Shown: piece after piece, positions 1-8,003 of the stretch
Layout of the letters: the number at the start of each line of letters is the position of its first letter
How positions within the stretch are numbered: the first letter of the stretch is position 1
DNA from: Streptomyces paradoxus
Lineage (GTDB): Bacteria > Actinomycetota > Actinomycetes > Streptomycetales > Streptomycetaceae
Reading direction: 5' to 3'
Assembly (NCBI RefSeq): GCF_014202475.1
Contig: NZ_JACHGV010000001.1
Coordinates: 800,186 to 864,185, forward strand
Length of the DNA: 64,000 nt
Notes under the pieces: model-generated
Database searches by the model: none
Told to the model about the DNA's origin: nothing
Seen by the model: the letters and a program-made list of their open reading frames with translations, nothing else
Made by a program: the position numbers and the translations under genes

Positions 1-579
1 ATCCTCTACGACGACGCCGTGCACCACTCGGCCGCCGCCCTCGCCCCCGACCTGGTGGTCCTCACGTTCTGCGGCCTGTCCAAGACCTACCGCGTGGCGG
101 GTTTCCGCTCCGGCTGGCTGGTGGTCACGGGACCGCGGCAGCACGCGAAGGACTACCTGGAGGGCCTCACCATGCTGGCCTCCATGCGGCTGTGCGCCAA
201 CGCGCCCGCCCAGTACGCCATCCAGGCCGCGCTGGGCGGCCGGCAGTCCATCCGCGAGCTGACCACCCCGGGCGGCCGCTTGCTGGAGCAGCGGGACGTG
301 GCCTGGGAGAAGCTGAACGAGATCCCCGGCGTGACGTGCGTGAAGCCCAAGGGCGCGCTGTACGCGTTCCCGCGTCTCGACCCCAAGGTGCACCAGATCC
401 ACGACGACGAGAAATTCGTCCTGGACCTGCTGCTGAGGGAGAAGATCCAGGTGGTCCAGGGCACGGGCTTCAACTGGCCGGCCCCGGACCACTTCCGCAT
501 CCTGACCCTCCCGCAGGCCGACGACCTGGAGGCGGCGATCGGCCGGATCGGACGGTTCCTCGGCGGGTACCGCCAGTAG
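1..579 (+). CDS. PLP-dependent aminotransferase (AlaA-like), 3' part
   Basis: This is the C-terminal part of a class I/II aminotransferase. The frame is open from base 1, so the start lies outside the window; about 192 residues are visible. The segment LSKTYRVAGFRSGW contains the PLP Schiff-base lysine (SKTY) and the downstream arginine region typical of the family. Towards the C-terminus, KGALYAFPRLDP and FRILTLPQ match the substrate-carboxylate binding part of alanine/valine-pyruvate aminotransferases of the AlaA type. Known role of the family: transfer of an amino group between alanine or a related amino acid and 2-oxo acids in the cytoplasm. Substrate specificity cannot be read from the fragment. 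A 140-base spacer follows before the next gene. Confidence 0.88.
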   Translation: MLYDDAVHHSAAALAPDLVVLTFCGLSKTYRVAGFRSGWLVVTGPRQHAKDYLEGLTMLASMRLCANAPAQYAIQAALGGRQSIRELTTPGGRLLEQRDVAWEKLNEIPGVTCVKPKGALYAFPRLDPKVHQIHDDEKFVLDLLLREKIQVVQGTGFNWPAPDHFRILTLPQADDLEAAIGRIGRFLGGYRQ

Positions 580-719
580 GCGCCGAGCCATTCCCGGAAC
601 GTGCGGGACGGCCGGAAAAGGGTCCTTGAGCCGGATGGAGGCCGAGCGCAGGGCGTGAGCGCTGCGCAGCAGGGAACGTCGTCTTCGGTTCTTCCCCCAG
701 GCGAGAGCGGAGACGATCA

Positions 720-1283
720 ATGGCCACCACGCAGGGTGAGTCCCGGGCCGGCACCGCACGACCGGCGGACCTACGGCTGCCGGGCATCGTGCTCGGGGTG
801 GGGATGGGCGGGTTCGCCGACGGCATCCTGCTGCACCAGTTGCTGCAGTGGCACCACATGCTCTCCAGCACCAACCAGGACCGCATCGGGGTGAAGTACT
901 ACGACCCCCACACCGTCTCCGGCCTGGAGATGAACACCCTGTGGGACGGCGTCTTCCACACCGTGTGCTGGCTCTCGGTGCTCGTGGGGCTGGCCGTGCT
1001 GTACTCGCGGGTCACCCACGACCGGCTGCGGGTGTGGACCTCCCGGGTGCTGTGGGGCTGGATGCTCGTCGGCTGGGGCCTGTTCAACCTCGTGGAGGGC
1101 GTCCTGGACCACCACGTCCTCGGCATCCACCACGTCTACGCCGGGGAGGGCCAGGTCTGGTGGGACGTCGGCTTCCTCGCCCTGGGCGCCCTGCTGGTCG
1201 CCGGCGGCCACCTGCTCCAGCGCGGCGGCCGGTTCTTCGACCCCGGCGCACCCGCCGGCCGCCGTGCGGCCCGGCAGGGCTGA
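720..1283 (+). CDS. DUF2243 family membrane protein
   Basis: A 187-residue integral membrane protein of the DUF2243 family. The N-terminal LPGIVLGVGMGGFADGILLH, the following QWHHMLS and the later VEGVLDHHVLGIHHV are the His-rich signatures of this family. About four hydrophobic helices are visible. The ATG at 720 is preceded by a GGAGA-like ribosome site. The stop codon overlaps the CtaG start (TGATG, one shared base), so the two are translationally coupled. This pairing is common in actinomycetes and suggests a role near cytochrome oxidase or copper handling, but that is inference; the family has no established biochemical function. Confidence 0.85.
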   Translation: MATTQGESRAGTARPADLRLPGIVLGVGMGGFADGILLHQLLQWHHMLSSTNQDRIGVKYYDPHTVSGLEMNTLWDGVFHTVCWLSVLVGLAVLYSRVTHDRLRVWTSRVLWGWMLVGWGLFNLVEGVLDHHVLGIHHVYAGEGQVWWDVGFLALGALLVAGGHLLQRGGRFFDPGAPAGRRAARQG

Positions 1284-2131
1284 TGGGCCACCACCTGCCC
1301 GAGCACGGGCACGACGCGGGCAGCGGCACCCTGGACTGGCTGCCACCGGCGCTCATGCTGCTGGCCGCCGCCGGTGCCTACCTGCTCCTCGTCCGCCGGG
1401 CGCGCCACCGCAATCCGGCCCTCGGCTGGAGCAGGTGGCGGACCGGTTTCTTCCTGGGCGGGATCCTCCTGCTCGGCGTCGCGCTGCTGCCGCCCCTGGC
1501 CCCCTTCGCCCACGAGGACTTCCGCGGGCACATGGTCCAGCACCTCCTCATCGGCATGTACGCGCCGCTCGCCCTGGTCCTGTCCGCCCCCGTCACCCTC
1601 CTGCTGCGCACCCTGCCCGCGTCCCGCGGCCGACGGCTGACCGCGGTGCTGCACAGCCTGCCCGCCCGCGTGATCGCCCACCCGGCGGTCGCGCTGGTGC
1701 TCTCCACGGGCAGCCTCGTGGTGCTGTACTTCACCCCCCTGTACAACGCGACCGTGGCCGACCCGGCGGCGCACTGGCTGCTGCACGCGCACTTCCTGCT
1801 CTCCGGATGCCTGTTCGCCTACGCCATCGCCGGCCCCGACCCGGCCCCCACCAGGCCGGGCGTCCGGGCCCGGCTGGTCTACCTCGGCGTCGCGATCGCG
1901 GCGCACGCCGTGATCTCCCAATTGATGTACGCCGGCTTCCGGGTCCACATCCACGCGCCGGTCGACCAGGTGCAGGGCGGCGCGGAAGTCATGTACTACG
2001 GCGGCGACCTGGCCGAGTTGCTGCTGGCCGCCGCGCTGGTCGCCACGTGGCGGCCCGAGCCCCGCCGCGTGACGAGCCGTGGCGGGTGGCGGGGAGCCGT
2101 CCCGGTCCGGAATGTCAGTGGCGGGTCGTAG
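1283..2131 (+). CDS. ctaG: Cytochrome c oxidase assembly protein, CtaG/caa3 family
   Basis: A 282-residue multi-pass membrane protein of the caa3_CtaG family (PF09678-type). The start is the ATG overlapping the stop of the DUF2243 gene. About seven hydrophobic segments are visible. The family signature FRGHMVQHLLIGMYAPL is present, with further histidines in LLHAHFLLSG and the C-terminal half; these are thought to take part in copper delivery to cytochrome oxidase. The last 25 residues are hydrophilic and arginine-rich. An operon with DUF2243 is clear from the one-base overlap. The name is assigned by family similarity only; copper delivery has not been shown for most actinobacterial copies. 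Confidence 0.85.
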   Translation: MGHHLPEHGHDAGSGTLDWLPPALMLLAAAGAYLLLVRRARHRNPALGWSRWRTGFFLGGILLLGVALLPPLAPFAHEDFRGHMVQHLLIGMYAPLALVLSAPVTLLLRTLPASRGRRLTAVLHSLPARVIAHPAVALVLSTGSLVVLYFTPLYNATVADPAAHWLLHAHFLLSGCLFAYAIAGPDPAPTRPGVRARLVYLGVAIAAHAVISQLMYAGFRVHIHAPVDQVQGGAEVMYYGGDLAELLLAAALVATWRPEPRRVTSRGGWRGAVPVRNVSGGS

Positions 2132-2190
2132 CCTTCGAGCAGGTGGGGCGAGGAGCCCCTGGATCGCCCGAGGCCGGAGAGGAGCACGCC

Positions 2191-2826
2191 GTGACCCGTC
2201 CGCCGACCGCCGCGCAGAGGCGTGTCATCGACGCCGCCGACCCGGTGACCGGGCGGCTCCGGGGCACGGAGTCGCAGCTGACGGCACTGGTGAAGCGGGG
2301 ACTGGCCTTCCGGCACCCGCGGCCGCCGCACGACCACTTCCTGACGCCCGAGGGACACCGGGTGCGGCAGGGCATCACGCCGGTGCCCGAGCCCGCCGCG
2401 CCCGGGGAGGCCCCCGCGTCGACGGGCGTGTTCGCCGCACGCGCCGGCGGTGAGGAAGCCGCTGCGGATGCCGGGCCCGCGCGGCGCCGTGAGGTGCACA
2501 GCGCCTGGCAGGGGCTGCTGGAGCTGCGCCGGATGACGAACCCCGGCGGGGGCACGGACCGGCCGTGCGGCTGGGAGCGTACGCATCTGGTGCGGGCCGC
2601 CGCGCTGGCTCTGGAGGCGGCCGGGCACGCTCCGGCGGGGCGGGAGGGCGGGGGCTACCGCGTCCGGGAGACCCCGCAGCCGGAGGCCGTCGCCGTGCAC
2701 GAGCCGGACGGCGAGGCGCTGCGGGCCTGCGCGGCCACCCTGGAAGGGGCAGGCTGGCAGGTGAGCGAGCACCGTGAGCCGCGCACCAGGAACCGGTATC
2801 TGCTGGCTTCCCCGCGCCGGGCGTGA
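2191..2826 (+). CDS. Conserved hypothetical protein, not recognised
   Basis: A 211-residue soluble protein starting at a GTG with a good site (GGAGAGGAG) seven bases upstream. The N-terminal third (RRVIDAADPVTGRLRG, then LVKRGLAFRHPRPPHDHFLTPEGHRVR) reads like a small winged helix with a TPEG wing strand, as in many Streptomyces proteins of unknown role. The middle is Ala/Pro/Gly-rich and probably a linker. The C-terminal 70 residues (REVHSAWQGLLELRRM onward) form a second folded part ending in a strand-rich RNRYLLASPRR. I do not recognise a named family. It lies 60 bases after ctaG and 58 bases before the thioesterase, all on the same strand. Confidence 0.7.
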   Translation: MTRPPTAAQRRVIDAADPVTGRLRGTESQLTALVKRGLAFRHPRPPHDHFLTPEGHRVRQGITPVPEPAAPGEAPASTGVFAARAGGEEAAADAGPARRREVHSAWQGLLELRRMTNPGGGTDRPCGWERTHLVRAAALALEAAGHAPAGREGGGYRVRETPQPEAVAVHEPDGEALRACAATLEGAGWQVSEHREPRTRNRYLLASPRRA

Positions 2827-2884
2827 TGGGCATGCCAAGATCGGTGGATCGTTGTGCAGTGCACGAGAAGCCGAAGGGGAAGCC

Positions 2885-3307
2885 GTGAGCGAGCCGTTTT
2901 CCGTCCCTGTGACCGTCCGTGGATACGAGACGGACGTCCAAGGACACCTCAATCAGGCGGTCTACCTGAACTACGCGGAGCACGCCCGCTGGTCGCTGCT
3001 CCACGCCGCCGGCATCAGCCAGTCCGCCCTCATCGGCAGCGGCGTGGGCCCGGTCGCCCTGGAGACGACCATCCGCTACAAACGCGAGCTGCTCGCGGGC
3101 GACGAGGTCGAGGTGACCTGTGCCTTCGCATGGGGTGGCGGCAAGACGTTCCGGATCGAGCAGAGCGTCCTGAAGGCGGACGGCTCGGTGGCCGCGGAGA
3201 TCACGGCGGTCGGCGGGATCCTGGACCTGGAGAAGCGCAAGCTGGTCGCCGATCCCGCCGAGGTCTTCAAGAAGCTGGCGTCGGACCCGGGGCTGTTCGG
3301 GCTCTAG
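2885..3307 (+). CDS. Acyl-CoA thioesterase, 4HBT/YbgC-like hotdog fold
   Basis: A 140-residue single-hotdog thioesterase. The N-terminal block YETDVQGHLNQAVYLNYAEH has the 4-hydroxybenzoyl-CoA thioesterase active-site pattern (catalytic Asp followed by GH.N and Y..Y.E). The rest, including TTIRYKRELLAGDEVEVT, matches the central helix and strands. The GTG at 2885 has a GAAGGGGA site just upstream. Known chemistry is hydrolysis of acyl-CoA thioesters in the cytoplasm; the acyl group cannot be predicted. Its stop lies in CTAG, which is also the stop of a reading frame on the other strand. Confidence 0.85.
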   Translation: MSEPFSVPVTVRGYETDVQGHLNQAVYLNYAEHARWSLLHAAGISQSALIGSGVGPVALETTIRYKRELLAGDEVEVTCAFAWGGGKTFRIEQSVLKADGSVAAEITAVGGILDLEKRKLVADPAEVFKKLASDPGLFGL

Positions 3308-3489
3308 GCGGCGTCGCGCCAGATCGTCATGTCCCCGTTGGAATGCTTGACGCAGATCTCGCTGCCGGCGGCCGCCCCGGCCAGGGTCCAGCGGTGGGGG
3401 TCGGCACCGGCGAGCATCAGCCGGCACTCGTCGAGGGTCGCCCCCGACTTGCCGACCAGCTGGAGGAACACGCTGGCGTCGCTCTCCAC
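3304..3489 (-). pseudogene. C-terminal fragment of an unidentified protein
   Basis: Between the thioesterase and permease genes, the minus strand has a 61-codon open stretch with convincing codon usage, from a GTG at 3489 to a TAG sharing the CTAG stop of the thioesterase gene. It encodes SVFLQLVGKSGATLDECRLM, then a segment with GSEICVKHSNGDM and IWRDAA at the end. This resembles the extracellular C-terminal tail of larger Streptomyces proteins (a CVKHSNGD-like strand) rather than a complete small protein. No ribosome site precedes the GTG, and upstream the frame runs only antisense through the permease gene. I read it as the remnant of a truncated gene; a genuine small ORF is possible. Confidence 0.35.
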
Positions 3490-3497
3490 CGGGGAGT

Positions 3498-4886
3498 TCA
3501 GGACGCGGCCGGGGTCCTGGGGGTGCCCGTGAGTTCCTCGCCCGCCTCCATCGGGTGGGTCACGTCGTGGGCGTCGCGGCCACCCCGGCCCAGGTGGTTG
3601 AAGACCAGGTTGAGCAGCACGGCCGCCACACAGCCCGTCGAGATGCCGGAGTCCAGGACGATCCTCGCCGTCTCCGGGAAGGCGTGGTAGAACTCCGGCG
3701 CCGTGATGGGGATGATGCCGACGGCCAGGGAGACGGCCACGATCAGGACGTTGTTGTCCTTGTCCAGGGCGGCCCGGACCAGGGTCTGGATGCCGCTGGC
3801 GGCGACCGAGCCGAACAGCACCACGCCCGCTCCGCCGAGCACCGGGCGCGGTACGACGGCGATCAGCGAGGCCGCCATCGGGCACAGGCCCATCAGCACC
3901 AGGAACCCGCCGCCCGCGGCGACGACGTACCGGCTGCGGATCTTCGTCATCGCGACCAGGCCGATGTTCTGGGCGAAGGCGCTGCACATGAAGCCGTTGA
4001 AGAGCGGGCTGATCGCCGAGCCGAGGGTGTCGGCGCGCAGGCCGGCCGCGATGGTCTTCTCGTCGGCCGGGCGGTCGACGATCTCGCCCAGCGCCAGCAT
4101 GTCGGCGGTCGATTCGGTCATCGACACCACCATCACCACGCACATCGAGATGATCGCGGCGAGCTGGAACTGCGGTGCGCCGAAGTGGAACGGGGTGGGG
4201 AAGCCGATGACGGCCGCGTCCGCGACGGGGCCGAAGTCCGTGGCACCGAACGGGATCGCGATCAGCGTGCCGATCACCAGGCCGAGCAGGACGGCGATCT
4301 GCTTGACGAAGCCCGTGGTGAAGCGGCGCAGCAGCAGCACGATCAGCAGGGTGACGGCCGCGAGGCCCAGGTTGGTCGCCGAGCCGTAGTCGTGCGCCGT
4401 CGGGTCGGGTCCCTGCGCCCAGCCGAAGGCGACGGGGAGCAGGGATATGCCGATCAGGGTGATGACCGTGCCCGTGACCACGGGCGGGAAGAAGCGGATC
4501 GCCTTGCAGAAGACGGGAGCGGCGAGGAAGCCGAGGAGTCCGGCGACGATGACCGCGCCGAAGATGATGGGCAGGGCGTCGGACTTGTCCTCGGTGGAGG
4601 CGACGATGGCGGTCATCGGGGCGACACCGGCGAAGGTGACGCCGTTGACGAACGGCAGGCGGGCGCCGATCTTCCAGATGCCGAGGGTCTGCAGGAAGGT
4701 GGCGAGGCCCGCGGTGAACAGGCAGGCGCCGGTGAGGAAGGTCAGGTCGGTGGCGGTGAGGCCGATGGCCGCGCCGACGATCAGGGGCGGGGCGACGACA
4801 CCCGCGTACATGGCGGCCACGTGCTGCAGGCCGGTCGTCGCCATCTTGAGCGCGGGGAGTTTTTCGTCAACGGGGTGGTCGGCCAC
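3498..4886 (-). CDS. Xanthine/urate-type NCS2 permease
   Basis: A 462-residue nucleobase:cation symporter-2 family transporter (PF00860), with about 12-14 membrane segments. The GTG start at 4886 is chosen because GGAGGG sits 8 bases upstream and the protein then begins VADHPVDEKLPALKM, the usual NCS2 N-terminus; upstream codons are low-complexity. Family landmarks include MYAGVVAPPLIVG in helix 1, SMTESTADMLALGEI in the substrate region, NGFMCSAFAQNIGLV, and RPVLGGAGVVLFGSV. Xanthine or uric acid is the probable substrate because the neighbours make and consume urate. It follows the deaminase gene on the same strand, but a strong hairpin separates them, so it may also have its own promoter. 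Confidence 0.88.
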   Translation of the reverse strand: MADHPVDEKLPALKMATTGLQHVAAMYAGVVAPPLIVGAAIGLTATDLTFLTGACLFTAGLATFLQTLGIWKIGARLPFVNGVTFAGVAPMTAIVASTEDKSDALPIIFGAVIVAGLLGFLAAPVFCKAIRFFPPVVTGTVITLIGISLLPVAFGWAQGPDPTAHDYGSATNLGLAAVTLLIVLLLRRFTTGFVKQIAVLLGLVIGTLIAIPFGATDFGPVADAAVIGFPTPFHFGAPQFQLAAIISMCVVMVVSMTESTADMLALGEIVDRPADEKTIAAGLRADTLGSAISPLFNGFMCSAFAQNIGLVAMTKIRSRYVVAAGGGFLVLMGLCPMAASLIAVVPRPVLGGAGVVLFGSVAASGIQTLVRAALDKDNNVLIVAVSLAVGIIPITAPEFYHAFPETARIVLDSGISTGCVAAVLLNLVFNHLGRGGRDAHDVTHPMEAGEELTGTPRTPAAS

Positions 4887-4961
4887 GGCGGCGTCCCTCC
4901 GGTCGGTTACACGGCACGCCGAAGGGCCGCCGTGGGTGTCAGGGAGGTGGTGCGGGTGGGC

Positions 4962-5007
4962 TGGGGGTACCTCCCTGCTCGAGCGAAGCCGAGAGCTTGG
5001 GGGAGGG
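4962..5007. repeat. Streptomyces interspersed hairpin element
   Basis: The sequence has an outer CTCCC/GGGAG stem and an inner nested stem built from GCTCG..GC, a GAA loop and GC..CGAG..GC, flanked by G-runs. The core (GCTCGAGCGAAGCCGAGAGC) is one I recognise from many Streptomyces intergenic regions. It lies between the deaminase and permease genes and may act as an RNA hairpin or terminator. No second copy was found in this window. Confidence 0.55.
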
Positions 5008-5105
5008 ACCTGATGTGCGGTGGACGGGGGTGGCCGTTCCGGGGTGCGCGCGTCCGCGCGCACCCCGGAGACGACCGCCGTGGTCCCCGCTCGGGTCCAC
5101 GGCCG

Positions 5106-5133
5106 CCGGCCGGGAGCCGTCCCTCCCGGCCGG
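5106..5133 (-). terminator. Terminator-like hairpin after the deaminase gene
   Basis: Perfect 11-bp arms (CCGGCCGGGAG and CTCCCGGCCGG) enclose a 6-base loop, 14 bases beyond the deaminase stop. There is no U-tract, as is usual for Streptomyces hairpins. Confidence 0.65.
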
Positions 5134-5147
5134 AGTCATCGGGGTGT

Positions 5148-6527
5148 TCAGGCCTCAGCGGCGATCTTCGCCAGCCGCTGGGCCTCGTCCCGCGTGGCGC
5201 GGGCGATGGCGTCCTCGTCGGCCGTGAGCAGCCGCCCGTCCTCGACGATCTGCCGGCCGTCCACGAAGGACGCGGTGACCGGGGCGGCCGCGCCGAAGAC
5301 CAGGGCGGTCACCGGGTCGGCGATCGAGGCGTGGGCGAGCGTGTCCAGCTTCCACAGCACGAGGTCGGCGAGCTTGCCCGGCTCGAGGGAGCCGGTCTCC
5401 ATCGCCCGGCCCAGCACCTGGGCGCCGCCGTACGTGCCCAGGCGCAGGGCCTGACGGGCGTTCAAGGCGGCTTCCCGGTGAGCGCCGAGGCGGTTGATGA
5501 GGAGGGCGTTGCGCAGCTCGGTGTGGAGTTCGCCGGACTCGTTGGAGGCGGTGCCGTCGACGCCGAGGCCGACGGGGACGCCGGCCGCGAGCATGTCGGG
5601 GACGCGGGCGATACCGGCGGCGAGGCGGGCGTTGGAGGACGGGCAGTGCGCGACGCCGGTCCGGGACCGGGCGAAGGCGGCGATGTCGGAGTCGTTCATG
5701 TGGACGCAGTGCGCCATCCACACGTCCTCGCCGAGCCAGCCGGTGGACTCGAAGTAGTCGGTCGGGCCCATGCCGAACAGTTCGTGGCAGAACTTCTCCT
5801 CCTCCACGGTCTCCGAGCCGTGGGTGTGCAGCCGGACGCCGAGGCGGCGGGCCAGCTGGGCGCCGTCGCGGAGCAGTTCGGTGGAGACGGAGAAGGGCGA
5901 GCAGGGGGCGACGGCGACCTGCGTCATGGCGTCGAAGGAGGAGTCGTGGTGCTGCCGCACGGTCTCCTCGGTGGCCGCGAGCGCGCCGTCGAGGGTCTCC
6001 ACGGCGAAGTCCGGGGGCAGGCCGCCGTCCTTCTCGCTGCGGTCCATGGAACCGCGGGCGAGGGTGAAGCGGACGCCCATGTCTCGGGCGGCGCCGATGA
6101 TCGCGCCGGAGAGGTCGCCGGAGCCCCGCGGGAAGACGTAGTGGTGGTCCATGGCGGTGGTGACGCCGCCGCGGGCCATCATCGCGAGGGAGCCTTGGGC
6201 AGCTGCCCGGACCATCGGCTCGTCGATGCGCGCCCAGGTGGGGTACAGCGCGACGAGCCAGTTGAAGAGATTGTGGTCCGTGGCCAGGCCCCGGGTGATC
6301 CACTGGTAGAAGTGGTGGTGGGTGTTGATCAGGCCGGGGGTCACGAGGTGGCCGGAGGCGTCGATACGGCGTGCGACGTTCTCCAGGCCCTCGGGGGCCG
6401 CGCCCGCGCCGAGCGACTCGATGCGGTTGCCGGCGAGCACGAGGTGCCCGGAGGCGTACTCCGTGTCGTGCGCGTCGACGGTCGCGATCGCGCAGTTCTC
6501 GATGACGATGCGCCGGTCTGCTGCCAT
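5148..6527 (-). CDS. 8-oxoguanine deaminase-like amidohydrolase
   Basis: A 459-residue metal-dependent amidohydrolase of the cytosine/guanine/atrazine deaminase branch. Metal ligands are visible in order: the HxH in LINTHHHFYQW, a histidine in VRLHTHGSETVEEEKF, HCVHM, and the final Asp in GLGVDGTASNES. The ATG (MAADRR) at 6527 has an AAGGGA site upstream; earlier codons do not look coding. Close actinobacterial and pseudomonad relatives deaminate 8-oxoguanine to uric acid, which fits the adjacent uricase; other relatives act on hydroxyatrazine or guanine-like compounds, so the substrate is inferred from context. The gene is in the same orientation as uricase but separated by a hairpin at 6595-6627. 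Confidence 0.78.
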   Translation of the reverse strand: MAADRRIVIENCAIATVDAHDTEYASGHLVLAGNRIESLGAGAAPEGLENVARRIDASGHLVTPGLINTHHHFYQWITRGLATDHNLFNWLVALYPTWARIDEPMVRAAAQGSLAMMARGGVTTAMDHHYVFPRGSGDLSGAIIGAARDMGVRFTLARGSMDRSEKDGGLPPDFAVETLDGALAATEETVRQHHDSSFDAMTQVAVAPCSPFSVSTELLRDGAQLARRLGVRLHTHGSETVEEEKFCHELFGMGPTDYFESTGWLGEDVWMAHCVHMNDSDIAAFARSRTGVAHCPSSNARLAAGIARVPDMLAAGVPVGLGVDGTASNESGELHTELRNALLINRLGAHREAALNARQALRLGTYGGAQVLGRAMETGSLEPGKLADLVLWKLDTLAHASIADPVTALVFGAAAPVTASFVDGRQIVEDGRLLTADEDAIARATRDEAQRLAKIAAEA

Positions 6528-6594
6528 GGTTCGTCCCTTTTCACGAAGTGTGCTGAATTGGCGAGGCACGGCAGGACCCCGGGAGTTTTGAGTG

Positions 6595-6627
6595 CCGTGG
6601 CCGGGAGAAGGGTTCCCCCGGCCACGG
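6595..6627 (-). terminator. Terminator-like hairpin after uricase
   Basis: Perfect 11-bp arms (CCGTGGCCGGG and CCCGGCCACGG) with an 11-base loop, 19 bases downstream of the uricase stop. Confidence 0.65.
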
Positions 6628-6645
6628 GTGCCGAAAGGGGGAACG

Positions 6646-7593
6646 TCAGAGGTTGGTGAGGTCCTCGGGGATCCGCGCCTCGCAGCCGTCCCGGAGGACC
6701 GTCGCCTCGATCAGGCCGTAGGGGCGGTCGGCGGCGTAGTACACCTCGTTGTCGTTCTTCAGCCCGAACGGCTCCAGGTCCACCAGGAAGTGGTGCTTGT
6801 TCGGGAGGGAGAAGCGGACCTCGTCGATCTCGCTGCGGTTGTTGATGATGCGCGAGCCCATTTGGTACAGCGTCTGCTGGAGCGAGAGCGAGTAGGTCTC
6901 GGCGAAGGCCTGGAGCATGTGCTTCTTCACCTGCTCGTAGGACTTCTCCCAGTCGGGCATGCGCTGCTCGTCGTCGGTCCAGTTGAACCGCCAGCGGCCG
7001 GAGACCTCGGTGGCCAGGATGCGGTCGTAGGCCTCCTTCAGCGTCGTGTACTTGTCCTTGACGTAGCCCCAGAACTCGGAGTTGGTCGAGTTCATCACGA
7101 CCAGGTCCTTGAGGCCGGAGACGACCTCCCACGACGAGCCGTCGTAGGTGATCTGGGTGAGCCGGACCTCCTGGCCCTTGCGGACGAAGGAGTGCTTGAC
7201 CTCGTCGGCGCCGGTGAACTGCGCGTTGGCGTCGGAGGCCTCGATCCGCTCCCAGGCGTACTCCTCGATGCGGATGCGGGCCCGGTGGATCGGCTCCTGG
7301 CTAGTGACGAAGTGCCGGGCGAGGTGGATGCCGAACTGCTCGGCGGATTCGATGCCGTGCTCCTTGGCGAACGCGTACACCGTGTTCTTGGTGGTGTCGG
7401 TCGGCAGCACGTTGGCGTTCGAGCCGGAGTAGTGGACCTCGTCCATGTCGCCGGAGAGGGCGACGGAGACGTTGAGGTCCTTGATGTGGTGGGTGGCGCC
7501 GTCCCGCGTGATCTTGACGACTCGGTTCTCGGCCTTGCCGTACTGGTTCTGACCCAGGATCACAGGGCGGGCAGGGCGGGAATTGACGGTCAT
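6646..7593 (-). CDS. Urate oxidase (factor-independent uricase)
   Basis: A 315-residue uricase, close to the usual 290-320. It oxidises uric acid with O2 to 5-hydroxyisourate and H2O2, with no cofactor. Both T-fold domains are visible: LGQNQYGKAENRVVKITR with the catalytic Lys near the N-terminus, NVLPTDTTKNTVYAFAKEHG with the catalytic TDT threonine, and C-terminal NNRSEIDEVRFSLPNKHHFL. The ATG at 7593 is preceded by GAGGGAGC and lies 4 bases after the stop of the hydroxyisourate hydrolase gene, so the genes are co-transcribed and probably coupled. It is the last gene of the OHCU decarboxylase-HIU hydrolase-uricase operon. Confidence 0.95.
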   Translation of the reverse strand: MTVNSRPARPVILGQNQYGKAENRVVKITRDGATHHIKDLNVSVALSGDMDEVHYSGSNANVLPTDTTKNTVYAFAKEHGIESAEQFGIHLARHFVTSQEPIHRARIRIEEYAWERIEASDANAQFTGADEVKHSFVRKGQEVRLTQITYDGSSWEVVSGLKDLVVMNSTNSEFWGYVKDKYTTLKEAYDRILATEVSGRWRFNWTDDEQRMPDWEKSYEQVKKHMLQAFAETYSLSLQQTLYQMGSRIINNRSEIDEVRFSLPNKHHFLVDLEPFGLKNDNEVYYAADRPYGLIEATVLRDGCEARIPEDLTNL

Positions 7594-7597
7594 GTAG

Positions 7598-7996
7598 CTA
7601 GCTCCCTCGGTATACGGAGTAGCCGAACGGGTTGAGCAGCAGCGGTACGTGGTAGTGCTCACCGGGCTCGACGGCGAAGGTGATCGCCACTTCCGGAAAG
7701 AACGCACCGCTGTCCCGATTCGCGGGGGCGTCCTGCTGCGCATCGGCTTGCTTCTTCGCAGATTCCTCGAAGTACGGCTCCACCGCGAAGTCGAGCCGTA
7801 CGTGGGTGGTGCCCTCCGGCAGCGCCGGCAGATCCTTGCACCGCCCGTCCGCGTCGGTCGCGGAGCCGCCGAGCGCCTGCCAGTCCGCCGTACGGCCCGG
7901 GCGGGCGGAGAGGTGGACGGCGACGCCCTCGGCGGGGCGGCCGATGCTGGTGTCCAGGATGTGGGTGGACACGGACGCGGTGGCGGAGGTGCTCAT
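7598..7996 (-). CDS. 5-hydroxyisourate hydrolase (transthyretin-like)
   Basis: A 132-residue transthyretin-related protein. The N-terminal VSTHILDTSIGRPAEGVAV and the C-terminal tetrapeptide YRGS (in NPFGYSVYRGS) are diagnostic for HIU hydrolases and contain active-site His and Tyr/Arg residues. It hydrolyses 5-hydroxyisourate, the uricase product, to OHCU. Relative to some homologues it has a 15-residue insertion (ESAKKQADAQQDAPANR) in the middle. The start at 7996 is 7 bases after the stop of the OHCU decarboxylase gene, and its own stop is 4 bases before uricase. Confidence 0.93.
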   Translation of the reverse strand: MSTSATASVSTHILDTSIGRPAEGVAVHLSARPGRTADWQALGGSATDADGRCKDLPALPEGTTHVRLDFAVEPYFEESAKKQADAQQDAPANRDSGAFFPEVAITFAVEPGEHYHVPLLLNPFGYSVYRGS

Positions 7997-8003
7997 GGTG
8001 CTG

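Noticed and set aside
3555..6659. Long plus-strand open frame across permease and deaminase genes
   Set aside because: Acidic/Gly-rich shadow of two well-supported minus-strand genes.
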